Notes: generated by a model not told the origin, from the sequence alone. A stretch of DNA of 64,000 nt from Vicia villosa (GCF_029867415.1 NC_081183.1:53828336-53892335); one strand, 5' to 3'; positions 23,124-34,560 are shown, numbered from the stretch's first letter. Translations and numbers: made by a program.

Positions 23124-23781
23124 GATACTTTCAAAAAAACAAAATGTTTTCAAAAGGGGTTACCTTAAGAGAATAGATCACTTCGATGTTTTCAATTGTT
23201 TGACTTGATTGCTCTATTTTTCAAAGGTTTGTTGGGGTATTTTGCTTGTGTGAAAGATTCTAACCCTAATCTCGAGATACCTTAAGTATATGACAATAGA
23301 CCAAGGAAACTGTACGGCATGTACCGATACGGTTGATCTGGTAGTCATCATTAGTGCGATACTTTGGTTTATACTGATGTCCCTTGAAAACGATCAAGGA
23401 GTATATTAGGCTTCCGAAATGTCATTAAACACTAATTTGTCTTAGAACCTTTTTAGTTGAACTTGACTTGTGGCCTATTAAGTGGCTAGCTTTGAAATTG
23501 ATCGAAGTTAGTTATCCTCGAGGAATATTTTGATCGGCCGCTCGAGCCCCGTATTGAGATGTTACTTCCAAGGATCATAGAACCCGAATACTATTCTAGG
23601 ACAGGTTTTAACCAACTCAACTTCAGTGGGGAGGGTATCACCTATCAGCTCCATGCAAGCCTTTAAACCTAAGGCTATTGTTTGATTTGTTTTTGTGTGC
23701 CACATGTTTGCATCATAAGCATATCATTTTTTGCACCAAACACTTCAAGGATCAAAGAGTTTACCTTTGTTTTTGCAGGTA
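23124..23781 (+). other. 5' leader of element B
   Basis: About 660 bp with no long ORF. It ends in a pyrimidine-rich acceptor-like tract (ctttgtttttgcag|gt) four bases before the ORF1 start codon, so a spliced leader is possible. Confidence 0.5.
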
Positions 23782-25125
23782 ATGGCTCCCGCCACCAAAG
23801 ATTACATCCGAATCAACATCTCAACGATACCATCTGAACTAAAAGACTTAGTGTCAGAATTCCCCAGGAATGTTCAATTCACTGAAAGGCATGGTCACCT
23901 ACTCCATTTGGTTACCTCAAAATTTGAAGAAGACATGATACGGGTCCTGTTCCAGTTCTTTGACCCCGAACATCATTGCTTTACCTTTCCTGATTACCAG
24001 TTGGTACCCACTTTGGAAAAATTCTCTGAACTAATGGGATTGCCTGTTCGAAATCAATTACCTTTCACTGGTTTAGAAAGGATTCCAAAACCTGAGGTCA
24101 TTGCTGCTGCTTTACATCTGCGAAAATCAGAAATCGAGTCCAATTGGGAAACAAAGAGTGGAGTTAAGGGTTTGCTTACCAAGTTCTTATTGGAAAAGGC
24201 TCGACTACTGCTAGAAAACAAAAGTTATCCAGCTTTTGAGGAGGTTATGGCCCTTTTGATCTATGGGTTGGTTTTATTCCCAAATCCCGACCAGTTCATA
24301 AGTGTACACATCATCAACCTTTTCCTAATCCGTAACCCGGTACCAACATTGCTGGGAGACATTCTACATTCTCTACACACTCGTACCATGAAGAAACGAG
24401 GAACTCTCATGTGCTGTATACCACTACTGGCTAGGTGGTTTACATTTCATCTTCCCCGATCAGTATTGAGAAATGAACAAAGAATGCAATGGTCTCGCAA
24501 GATTATGTCTTTGTCTCATTCAGATATCCGGTGGAACAACTTCTTTCAAAAAGACATTACTATCATTGATCATTGTGGAGAATACCCTAATGTACCACTC
24601 CTTGGCATCAAAGGAGGCATCACTTACAATCCCTCTTTAGCTCTACGCCAATTCGGATATGCAAGGAGCAACGGTCCCCATGACATGATTATCCGTGGCA
24701 TTGTGTTTGATTACGAGAATGATTCTCATAGACACCGACGGAGGTTCATACATGCATGGGGCAGTGTCTATAGAATAGAAAGCAAAACTCTGGGGCAATG
24801 GAATTCTATTCCTATGGAACCCTACCTCAGATGGGTCCGCACTCATGCTCAGAAACTCCTTATGCCATATCCTGCTGTTCTACCTGTGACTATTGAACCA
24901 GAGGTCGAAGGATATGAACCTCAAGTTATTCTACACCCGGACATGCCAACTGACCTAGAAGAGTTGCAAAAATCTTGGGTTCAACTCAAAGAGGAAAGAG
25001 ACACCTTCAAATCATACTGTCAAGACTATGAGAGAAGGATGTTGGAGCTCACCGGACAGCTTCAAGAAGAACAGCAGATCAACACATTCCTGGGGGCAAA
25101 GAGAAAGCGTCCAAGGGAGACCTGA
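23782..25125 (+). CDS. ORF1 of the Ogre element (extra protein upstream of gag)
   Basis: The 447-residue frame is intact. The start at 23782 (MAPATKDYIRINIS) is preferred because the in-frame upstream ATG at 23731 lies before an acceptor-like tract. The body is a globular helical domain with no zinc finger or catalytic motif I recognise. The C-terminus (about 390-447) is charged and heptad-like (LEELQKSWVQLKEERDTFKS), a probable coiled coil, and ends in a basic KRKRPRET that could act as a nuclear signal. Ogre and some other Tat elements are known to carry such an ORF upstream of gag; its function is unknown. It shows no stop or frameshift, in keeping with the youth of B. Confidence 0.85.
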   Translation: MAPATKDYIRINISTIPSELKDLVSEFPRNVQFTERHGHLLHLVTSKFEEDMIRVLFQFFDPEHHCFTFPDYQLVPTLEKFSELMGLPVRNQLPFTGLERIPKPEVIAAALHLRKSEIESNWETKSGVKGLLTKFLLEKARLLLENKSYPAFEEVMALLIYGLVLFPNPDQFISVHIINLFLIRNPVPTLLGDILHSLHTRTMKKRGTLMCCIPLLARWFTFHLPRSVLRNEQRMQWSRKIMSLSHSDIRWNNFFQKDITIIDHCGEYPNVPLLGIKGGITYNPSLALRQFGYARSNGPHDMIIRGIVFDYENDSHRHRRRFIHAWGSVYRIESKTLGQWNSIPMEPYLRWVRTHAQKLLMPYPAVLPVTIEPEVEGYEPQVILHPDMPTDLEELQKSWVQLKEERDTFKSYCQDYERRMLELTGQLQEEQQINTFLGAKRKRPRET

Positions 25126-25151
25126 AGAATCATTTATTTTATTTCTGTCTT

Positions 25152-25407
25152 GTAAGCCCAAATGAGGCAAAGAAAAAAGAATAAATTGATTAACTAACGT
25201 TTGTTTCTTCTTTAACAAATCTAAACTCCAAGATCCTTGAAACATTGCACACACATTTCACTTCATGCATTGCATATACATTTCATACATTGCATTCATA
25301 TACATTGCACATACATTTCATACATTGCATACACATGGCATCCAGTCATACACATTGCATAACAGGTTCACATGACGGATTTCTCATCTTCTCGCTGTTT
25401 ATTTCAG
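25152..25407 (+). other. Candidate intron between ORF1 and gag
   Basis: A GTAAGC donor at 25152 and an acceptor tgtttatttcag ending at 25407 would place the next exon ten bases before the gag ATG. The interval is rich in cattgcat/catttcatac repeats (25245-25360). Splicing here is inferred from sites only. Confidence 0.35.
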
Positions 25408-25416
25408 TCAGAAGAG

Positions 25417-27072
25417 ATGGAATATGAAATGAGCATCAAGAATCTCGAAGCACAGAATGCCCAAGTTCAAGTGGCAATTCTGGAACTGGCAAAGGGGCAA
25501 CAAGAACTGAAAGCCCTGATAATCAAGAAGAAAAAGAAGCCCAAAGGATCTGTAGGCTTGAGTCACCTGAAAAGGAAAATCAAAATCCCAGTCAAAAAGT
25601 TCAAAAAGCCACCGATCCCTGAAACAGTCGGTGATGATGAACAAGAAGACAATCAAAGCAACCAGGGTTCTGCTAAACCCTCTCTCTCTTCAAATGAAGA
25701 AAATGATCATTCTGGGGACGAACCGGATGATGACAAATACCAACAGCTGGAAGACCGTATGAAAGCTATGGAGATACAAAAAATACCTGGCTTAGATTTC
25801 AATGATCTGGGGCTCATCTCGGATGTTGTTATCCCTCCAAAATTCAAAGTTCCTGTCTTTGCAAAATATGATGGAGTTTCTTGCCCGAAACTACATCTGA
25901 GATCCTATGTGAGGAAGATACAACCTCATACAACAGATAACAAATTGTGGATTCACTTCTTCCAAGAAAGTCTGTCGGGTACACAACTCGAGTGGTACTA
26001 TCAGCTGGAAAATACCAAGGTTCATACTTGGGAAGAATTAGCTGCTGCTTTTTACAAACAATACCAATACAATGCTGATCTTGCGCCAACCCGTACTCAA
26101 CTAAGGGGCATGTCTATGGGACCAAAAGAAAGTTTCAAAGGATATGCACAAAAGTGGAGAGATATGGCTGGAAGGGTTCAACCACCCTTATCTGATCGCG
26201 AACTAGTCGACATGTTCATGGGCACTTTAACTGGCCCTTTCTATAGCCATTTGCTGGGAAGCTCATCATCAGGTTTCACTGACCTGATACTGACCGGAGA
26301 ACGTGTCGAAAGTGGCATTCAAAATGGAAAAATTCAAATAGGTTCCTCCTCTGGTACTACAAAAAGGCCCATCAGCGGGAGAAATGAGGTAAATGCAACA
26401 CAAATTCAGAAAAGTCGCAAAAGTGAGCAGCATCAATCAGTAGGGGCAGTTCTGATCTCCACATCTGCACCTCAAAAAGATCAACAGCCAAAATATACGC
26501 ATCGACCAGATGCACCAAGAAGAAATTTCACCAAAATCAACATGCCAATCTCTCAGGCATTGCAGCACTTGCTAAAAGCAGATCTGATCACATTAAAAGG
26601 TCCTCCAAAGAATGCCAACACTTCCTCTCCGAATTATCGCCCTGATGCGACATGTGCCTATCACTCAAACTTTCCAGGACATGACGCAGATTACTGCTGG
26701 GCCCTGAAAAATAAAATACAAGATATGATAGATGCTGGGGAAATAGAGTTCGATCCTCCAGAAACTCCAAATGTCATCACAGCACCTATGCCAAAGCATG
26801 ACAAAACTGTCAACGCTATCCTGGACACTGTTTACATCTATGATGTGAACGAATTATCAACTCCACTCTGCGAAGTCAAAGGAAAGCTAATCCGAGCTGG
26901 TTACTTTCCAGGGTGTGACCCCGACTGCTTTTATTGCTCATGCCTGCCCAATGGTTGTGAAAATCTGAGGATGGGAATTCAAAAGTGGATGGATCGCCGT
27001 ATCATTATGTTTGAGAGGCTCCCTTCTATGGACGTGCTGTGCGAAGTCTTTGCAAACGGGATGAGAATATAG
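25417..27072 (+). CDS. gag of element B, ends in an in-frame TAG before protease
   Basis: The start at 25417 (MEYEMSIKNLEAQNAQ) follows a strong acceptor-like tract; an in-frame ATG at 25372 would extend it by 15 residues. Residues 1-40 look coiled-coil, followed by a basic stretch (KKKKKPKGS...KKFKKPP) and an acidic linker. A retrotransposon capsid domain (PKLHLRSYVRKI ... ELVDMFMGTL) covers about residues 150-300. A Cys/His-containing segment (CAYHSNFPGHDADYCWALK) near 410-430 resembles the zinc-knuckle replacement of Tat elements. TAG at 27070-27072 is in frame with the protease region, and one base change would make it sense. Either a mutation or a leaky stop separates gag from protease. 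Confidence 0.85.
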   Translation: MEYEMSIKNLEAQNAQVQVAILELAKGQQELKALIIKKKKKPKGSVGLSHLKRKIKIPVKKFKKPPIPETVGDDEQEDNQSNQGSAKPSLSSNEENDHSGDEPDDDKYQQLEDRMKAMEIQKIPGLDFNDLGLISDVVIPPKFKVPVFAKYDGVSCPKLHLRSYVRKIQPHTTDNKLWIHFFQESLSGTQLEWYYQLENTKVHTWEELAAAFYKQYQYNADLAPTRTQLRGMSMGPKESFKGYAQKWRDMAGRVQPPLSDRELVDMFMGTLTGPFYSHLLGSSSSGFTDLILTGERVESGIQNGKIQIGSSSGTTKRPISGRNEVNATQIQKSRKSEQHQSVGAVLISTSAPQKDQQPKYTHRPDAPRRNFTKINMPISQALQHLLKADLITLKGPPKNANTSSPNYRPDATCAYHSNFPGHDADYCWALKNKIQDMIDAGEIEFDPPETPNVITAPMPKHDKTVNAILDTVYIYDVNELSTPLCEVKGKLIRAGYFPGCDPDCFYCSCLPNGCENLRMGIQKWMDRRIIMFERLPSMDVLCEVFANGMRI

Positions 27073-29189
27073 GATGCCTCAGTGATCTCCAGCTTACCAT
27101 TCAAAATCTCTGCCAAGGCTCCATTCAAAATTTCTGCTACACTCAAAGTGGCATCAGTAGTCATTGCTAGTCCAACTCCATTTCCATACTCCTCAGACAA
27201 AGCTGTCCCATGGGGATACAACGCTAATGTTTACGTTCATGGAGTTAAGCAGGGTACCTCGACTGAAGAGACCGCAAAGTTAACTACTCCGACTGTGGGT
27301 AATATTGTGGGTACCAGCAAGATCACGAGAAGTGGAAGAATCTTTTCACCAGAAATTTCTCCAAATGTTGCTGCTGGTCCAGTCCGAGTCCCAGTTCCTA
27401 ATCAAGATAACAGCGCTCGAGGCAAAGAGCCACAAGTTGAACAAGTTCAAACCCCGGTGGAGATCACTGCTGAGGATCCATCAAAGCAAGAAATGGAGGA
27501 AATATTGAAAATCATCTGCAAGAGTGATTACAATATTGTTGAGCAACTGGGGCACACCGCTTCAAAAATCTCAATGCTATCTCTGCTAAAATATTCAGAA
27601 GCTCATGCCAAAGCTCTGATGAAGTTCCTGAAAGCTGCGCATGTGCCTCAAGAGATCTCAGTCGACCAATTTGAGAATTGTGTTGCCAATCTAACCGTGA
27701 GCAATGGTCTCGGTTTCTCTGATGTGGATCTAACCCCTGCTGGAAAAAATCACAACAAAGCCCTACATATCTCCATTGAATGTAATGGCACCACTCTATC
27801 TCATGTGCTAGTAGATAACGGTTCTTCTTTGAACGTGTTACCAAAAACAGTACTAGAAAAGCTTGACTTCGAAGGAATTGTGTTACAACCAAGTGATGTT
27901 GTGGTAAGAGCCTTTGACGGGTCAACAAGAACGGTATACGGAAAAGTGAATCTCCCAATCAGAGTGGGTTCTCAAATCTTCGATTCTATCTTTTACGTAA
28001 TGGAAATTCACCCAGCCTACTCCTGTTTACTTGGACGGCCTTGGATACATGGGGCAAACGCTGTAACTTCTACCCTGCATCAGAAGTTAAAATATCCAGT
28101 AAAAGGAAAGATTGTCACAGTCTATGGCGAAGAGGAATATGTGGTTAGTCACCTAAGCAATTCCAAATATGTTGAGTTGGAGGACGAATTCATCGAAACT
28201 CCATGCCAATCATTTGAGATGGTCTCTCCAGATGTCTCTACCACCAAGCATATTCCTGCTACTCCAACTACAACTATGGCTTCTCTCAAAGATTCCAAAG
28301 CCATGATTGAACAGGGTGATTGCACAGTATGGGGACAGCTTCCCGATATACCCTACAAGTCTGACAAGCTAGGTCTGGGCTATGATAGTAAAAATCAAAA
28401 GAATGATCAAGGTCCTCGTTCTGAAGGATTGATGTCACACTTTGTCAGCCAAGAAGTAAACGCTATTGAAGATGAAGGAGTGTTCTTGAACCATATCATT
28501 CAACCATATCCAGATGAGATTCCACCCATTTCCATGGGAATGTGGGATGCTGTGGGAGAACCAAACGGCGGGTATAACTATCAGTATGCCGCACCTCAGA
28601 ATTCTTATATTGCTATGGAAGACCTTACCCCGACTGGATGGGGTGATCAAATTGGAAATGACGAAAGTTTCTCAAGTCCCGTCACTAAGCAATATCAAAA
28701 TACACCCAAAGAAGTATGGGACACGCTAGGAGAACCCAGCGGCAAATATGACTATGTGGTGAAATACTCCGCTCCTCCGAGCTCACAAATTGCTATGGAG
28801 GACATTGTCCCAACTGGATGGGATGAACAGTACGATGACAATTTCGCTTTCGAAGAAGCCAGGGAAATACCAAATAACGAGGGTTGCTTTCTGTCAGCAT
28901 ACACTCCTCATCAGGATGCACAAGTCTCTATTCAAAACATCATCCCGACTGCATGGGACGGCCTTATCGAGCATCTCGCTCAGCCAACAGAGATATCTCA
29001 GCCTGAGCTCTCGTATCCAGCAGAGTATATCCCTTATCCCGAAGGATCACCGGCTCATTTTCCCACTAATGAAATCAATGCTGTGGAATATGAAAAAGAC
29101 AACTACAACTGGAACAGCTGGATACTCCCTGCTCACAACAGTGGATTGAACAACTGGAAAGCTGAGGATGTGATCTCCTTTGTCCATGA
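27073..29189 (+). CDS. Protease region of element B with a tandem-repeat extension
   Basis: This continues the gag frame after the TAG. An aspartic-protease motif (LVDNGSSLNVLPKTVLEKL, near 27811-27870) and flap-like and ILGRPW-type segments (CLLGRPWIHGA, about 28025) are visible. After the protease the frame carries three related modules at about 28500-28980. Two are long (MWDAVGEPNGGYNY...IAMEDLTPTGW and VWDTLGEPSGKYDY...IAMEDIVPTGW) and one is short (VSIQNIIPTAWDGL). Its last codons overlap the donor of the intron at 29190. Tat/Ogre proteases commonly have DNG in place of DTG, as here. Confidence 0.82.
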
Positions 29190-29448
29190 GTAAATGCCAT
29201 TTCCTGTTTTCTTTGTGTATATTGTGCAAAGATAAAAATGGTTCCTGAACAATCGAACCATGAGCTTGAAAAGCCGTGTGCCTTAGCACACTGGTCCTTC
29301 TATAAGGGCTTATCATATCATGATCATGCGCATTCAATAAAATCATGGGACGCTTGCATATTTAAATTTTGTGATCCTTTTTCTTTCTTTCTTCGCTTTC
29401 TAATAGCTATGTTTTTTCTTCACACACACTCACATAACTAACCTGCAG
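29190..29448 (+). other. Intron between protease and RT of element B
   Basis: The donor is GTAAATG at 29190, and the acceptor cataactaacctgcag ends at 29448. Removing the 259 bp joins ...VH to EFTYTLDPVNND in an open frame that leads into RT. A TACTAAC-like branch site (cataactaac) lies just upstream of the acceptor. An intron at this place is an established Ogre hallmark. Confidence 0.75.
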
Positions 29449-32400
29449 ATTCACATACACTCTGGATCCAGTCAACAACGATTCTGCTATTGCCCGTCAT
29501 GACTTTGAAAGTCCGATCTACCAAACTGAGGACGAAAGTGAGGAAGATTGTGAAGTGCCAAGAGAACTTGCAAGGCTACTAGAACAAGAAGACAAGGCCA
29601 TACAGCCTCACGAGGAGCCAATTGAGGTCATCAACTTGGGCAGCAACGGAGAAAAGAAAGAAGTCAAAATAGGGGCTGATTTAGAACACAGCATCAAGTA
29701 AAGACTAATTCAAATGCTGCGAGACTACGTCGAGATATTCGCCTGGTCCTATGAGGATATGCCAGGCCTTGACACAGACATTGTAGTTCATCGCATGCCA
29801 ATCAAAGAAGGTAGCATTCCAGTCAAACAGAAACTACGAAGGAGTAGGCCTGATATGTCAAAAAAGATCAAAGACGAGGTTGAAAAACAGTTCAATGCCG
29901 GATTCCTAAAAGTTGTAAGTTATCCTCCTTGGATAGCTAACATCGTCCCTGTACCTAAAAAAGACGGGAAAGTCAGAATGTGCGTGGACTACAGAGATCT
30001 GAACCGGGCAAGTCCCAAAGATGATTTCCCTTTACCACACATCGATGTACTGGTTGACAATACCGCACAATGCAAGGTATTCTCCTTTATGGACGGATTC
30101 TCAGGGTACAATCAAATCAAGATGGCACCCGAAGACATGGAAAAAACAACCTTCACAACACCCTGGGGAACCTTTTGTTACAAAGTAATGCCCTTTGGTC
30201 TGAAAAACGCAGGAGCAACCTATCAACGTGCAATGGTAGCACTATTTCATGATATGATTCATCAAGAAATAGAGGTGTATGTCGATGACATGATTGCAAA
30301 ATCCAACACCGAGGAAGAACATCAGGGTCATTTACACAAGTTGTTTGACAGACTCAAGAAATACAAGTTGCGACTGAACCCAAATAAGTGTACCTTTGGA
30401 GTAAGATCCGGCAAACTCTTAGGTTTCATCGTCAGCAGCAAAGGTATTGAGGTTGATCCCGCCAAGGTTAAAGCCATTCAAGAAATGCCTATACCTCGTA
30501 CCGAGAAACAAGTCAGAGGATTCTTGGGACGTCTAAATTACATCGCTCAATTTATTGCCCACATGACTACTACTTGTGTGCCGATCTTCAAACTGTTGAA
30601 GAAAGATCAAGTGGAAAGGTGGAATGACAAATGCCAGTTAGCCTTTGACAAAATCAAAGAATATCTCCAAAAACCTCCAATCTTGTTGCCACCTGTGGAA
30701 GGCAGACCTCTGATAATGTACCTAACTGTGTTAGAAGACTCAATGGGGTGTGTACTAGGACAACATGACGAATCCGGCCGAAAGGAGCACGCAATCTACT
30801 ATCTTAGCAAAAAGTTTACCGATTGTGAAACAAGATACTCACTACTCGAAAAAACTTGTTGTGCCTTAGCTTGGGCAGCTCGCCGACTAAGACAGTACAT
30901 GCTAAATCACACCACTTTCCTAATCTCCAAGATGGATCCCATCAAATACGTGTTCGAAAAACCTGCTCTCTCTGGAAGGATAGCGAGATGGCAAATGATC
31001 TTAACAGAATATGACATTCAATACACTTCACAAAAAGCAATCAAAGGAAGTGTGGTAGCTGATCATCTGGCTCATCAAGCAGTGGATGATTATCAAGCAT
31101 TGAACTTTGACTTCCCAGACGAAGACATTATGCTAGTCAATGACTACAAACAACCAGGACCAGAAGAAGGACCCGAGCCAGGATCCCGGTGGACTATGGT
31201 TTTTGACGGAGCTTCTAATGCACTTGGCAATGGCATCGGAGCTGTGATCATTTCTCCCGCAGGAAGTTACACACCGTTCACTGCCAGATTATGCTTCAAT
31301 TGCACTAACAATATAGCCGAATACGAAGCATGTATTCTGGGTCTTAAAGCTGCAATCGATCTAAGAATCAAAGTCCTGGAAGTCTACGGAGACTCGGCCT
31401 TGGTAATCTACCAAGTCAAAGGGGAATGGGACACGAAGCACCCGAATCTAATTCCTTACAAAGAATATGTGCTGAGTTTGATTCTTTACTTCGAAGAAAT
31501 CACTTTCGAACGCATCCCACGCGAGGAAAATCAACTAGCTGATGCTTTAGCTACCATGTCATCCATGTTCAAAGTCAGGTGGGACAACGAGGCGCCTATG
31601 ATCACCATTTACAGGCAAGATGAACCATCCTATTGCAATGAGATCAATACCGAAGGAACCGAGGAAAAACCATGGTTCCATGAAGTAAAGAGATATCTCG
31701 AAGCTCAGGAGTACCCTGAAGGGGCATCCATTAACGACAGAAAGTTTCTAAGGAGATTTGCTGCCAAATTCTTTCTAAGCAATGGAACCCTATACAAACG
31801 CAACCATGACTCGACTTTACTTCGCTGTGTAAACAAGGAGGAAGCAGAACAGATCATGGAAGAAATACACAATGGTGCCTTCGGTACTCATTCCAGTGGA
31901 CATACAATGGCTAAAAAGATCCTGAGAGCAGGTTATTACTGGTCTACCATGGAAACAGACTGCCATCATCACTCCCGAACATGTCACAAATGCCAGATAT
32001 ACGCTGACAAAGTACATGTACCTCCAGTTCCATTAAGCGTCCTGACGGCTCCTTGGCCTTTTGCAATGTGGGGTATTGATATGATTGGAGAAATCAAACC
32101 TACTGCCTCCAACGGACATCGCTTTATCCTGGTCGTTATTGACTACTTCACAAAGTGGGTAGAAGCAGCTTCATTTGCTTCTGTTACCAAGAATGTGGTG
32201 GCCCGGTTCATCAAATACAATCTCATTTGTCGGTACGGCATCCCTGAACGGATTATCACGGACAATGGCACAAATCTAAACAACAGAATGATTACTGAAC
32301 TTTGCACACAGTTCAAGATCAAGCATCATAATTCCTCTCCATATCGACCAAAGATGAACGGCGCGGTGGAAGCTGCCAACAAGAACATCAAGAAAATCAT

Positions 32401-32920
32401 ACAAAAAATGACAGTAACCTACAAAGACTGGCATGAGATGTTGCCTTTTGCTCTTCATGGTTATCGCACATCTGCGCGTACTTCAACAGGGGCAACTCCA
32501 TTCTCCTTAGTCTATGGCATGGAGGCAGTTCTTCCAATTGAAATTCAGATTCCTTCCCTAAGGATTATGAAAGAAGCCAATCTAGACGAAGACGATTGGA
32601 TTCAAACACGGTTGGACCAGATAAACTTGATTGATGAGAAAAGGCTCGCAGCTATTTGTCATGGTCAGCTATACCAAAAGCGTATGATCAAAGCCTTCAA
32701 CAAAAAAGTCAAAAGTCAAGCATACCAAACTGGTGGCTTGGTTGTCAAACGCATCATCTTACCACAAGGTGATCCCAGAGGCAAATGGACTCCCACCTAC
32801 GAGGGACCATTCATAATCAAGAAAATATTCTCCGGCGGCGCCATGTTGCTTACCACCATGGATGGCGAGGATTTCCCACACCCTGTGAATGCTGACATAG
32901 TCAAAAAATACTTCTCTTAA
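29449..32920 (+). CDS. RT - RNase H - second RNase H - integrase of element B
   Basis: Counting from 29449, an acidic linker (about 80 residues) ends at TAA 29699-29701 (one change from GAA), and the long open frame resumes at 29714. RT shows MCVDYRDLN, FMDGFSGYNQ and YVDDM (about 30277). A gypsy-type RNase H is followed by an archaeal-type RNase H (MVFDGASNALGNGIGA, NNIAEYEACILGL, GDSALVIYQ), a pairing typical of the Tat lineage. Integrase has an HHCC finger (HSSGHTMAK ... CHKCQ) and a DDE core (WGIDMIGEI, ITDNGTN, NGAVEAANK). From 29714 the frame encodes 1068 residues without a break. The catalytic residues I looked for are all present, so enzymatic potential looks retained apart from the TAA. 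Confidence 0.92.
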
Positions 32921-32939
32921 AAAGAAAAAAAACAGCTCG

Positions 32940-33087
32940 CTAAGTTGAAAACCTGAAAGGGCAACTTAGGCAAAAAAAAAAAAATGAGCGTCTCGGTGGA
33001 TTGAAAACCCGAAAGGGTGGTCCAGGCAAAAGTTAGAGACTAAACAAATAGTATCCCGGTAGGCTGAAAACCTGAAAGGGCGACCTA
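32940..33087 (+). repeat. Three tandem structured hairpins in the 3' UTR of B
   Basis: Hairpins lie at 32940-32969, 32997-33024 and 33060-33087 (period 56 then 63). Each has an outer stem of 7-8 bp whose sequence differs between copies but still pairs: CTAAGTTG/CAACTTAG, TGGATTG/TGGTCCA with three G-U pairs, and TAGGCTG/CGACCTA with one mismatch. All share the 14-nt interior AAAACCYGAAAGGG, which itself forms CCY-GAAA-GGG with a GNRA loop. Each is followed by aggcaaaa. Confidence 0.75.
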
Positions 33088-33110
33088 GGCAAAAGTTAGG
33101 GAATGAAGCA

Positions 33111-34211
33111 TACAACAGTGTTCCGTTCAGCTGCCTACTCACCATCAAGATTCAACACCTCAAAGACACCGATCAGTCCAATCACTTTCTTCCAACAAGA
33201 GAGGGATGAGATGCTCGAAGACAAATTGGCAATAGCAGAATTGAAACTTGACTGGATCATTTTCACATAGCTATTTATCTTCATAAATATTTTCCAAAAC
33301 TTTCTGACAGTTTCCTACTTCTAGGATTGTTGTCTCCCTGTGCTAACCAGCCTATCATGGCTCTTTTTCAAAAATCAATGCAGCTGAGGCTCAAAAATCA
33401 CCATTTTCACTTTTTCTGTTTAAATACGTAAGCGTCCCAATGATAATTTTGAATGAACATGTGCATTTGAATATGATTGATGTTTACCAGGAAAAACAGG
33501 AATAGCATTCAGGAAATGTCCTAATTATCTGGACATCATCCCATCAGAAGAAAATCCCCAATAGAAACGCCTTTCTCAGCAAATTCCTCAAAAAGATTTT
33601 CTCTTCAAAAGAATTCTTATCCCCCAGCAGGGTTTGTTCCAGATTACTATCTTCAGAAGGTGTGATCCCCGCACCCGGACTTGGTCAGATAGTGCATCGG
33701 AGGATTATGCATCTTCCTCATTCCCATATTAAAGGGCATCAGAACTTCCAGCTACCTTTCATTCTCAAGAGATATTCAAAGATCCTTCAACAGAATACCA
33801 GGGTTCTCAAAGAATTTCCCCAGCCAAGGGTACTCAAACAAGACAAAAGATCATCAACGATCACAATATAGTCATATCCAGATGACTGGCGGAAATTTAT
33901 TTTCCCAAATAAAAGCTTGACATCACATTCATACATCACACATTCATATTCACATTCATACATCATGCATCATGTGCATATTCATACGCATATTCATACA
34001 CAACATCACATGCATATTTCTCCGGGAATATCTCACATTTACATGCATCATAAACATTGCATATCACTAACTTGATTTTTCAGGTAGACGGATATCTTCA
34101 ACAAAGATGTTCTCAATCACATGCAGTGTTCACCTGAATTCCATGAACGGTTCTCTCAGATATAATCAAGCCGAAGATTCATTCTGATCACTTACCAACT
34201 CAAAAACAGAC
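33111..34211 (+). other. 3' UTR of element B
   Basis: No ORF of note. 33930-34060 is rich in cattcatac/catgcat repeats and ends at an acceptor-like tract (acttgatttttcag|gt at about 34083), echoing the tracts before ORF1, gag and RT. Confidence 0.5.
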
Positions 34212-34560
34212 ATCACAGATCTAAAGTTGATACCTCAGACGGTTCCAGAACGATCTAGCATCACAGATCTAAAGCGATACCTCAGACGGTTCCAGAACGA
34301 TCTAGCATCAAAGATCTAAAGCGATACCTCAGACGGTTCCAAAACGATCTAACATTGCAGATCTAAAGCGATACCTCAGACGGTTCCAGAACGATTTAAC
34401 ATTGCAGATCTAAAGCGATACCTCAGACGGTTCCACAATGATCAACTTCCAAAATCTAAATCGGAAAAAACTTTGGACAAGTTCCGTAACGATTATCTTC
34501 CAAGACTTAAAACGGTAACCTTGGACGGTTCCGAAACAGTCAACACAAAGACTTTCAAAT
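34212..34560 (+). repeat. 47-bp tandem repeat array in the 3' UTR of B
   Basis: The agatctaaag...acctcagacggttcc unit starts at 34217, 34265, 34312, 34359 and 34406, spacings of 48, 47, 47 and 47 bp. Two to three degenerate copies follow, to about 34560. Ogre 3' UTRs are known to be hypervariable and to seed satellite repeats. Confidence 0.88.

Noticed and set aside
34212..34560. Regular repeats resembling a CRISPR array
   Set aside because: The units are contiguous 47-bp tandem copies without unique spacers, in a plant retroelement 3' UTR.
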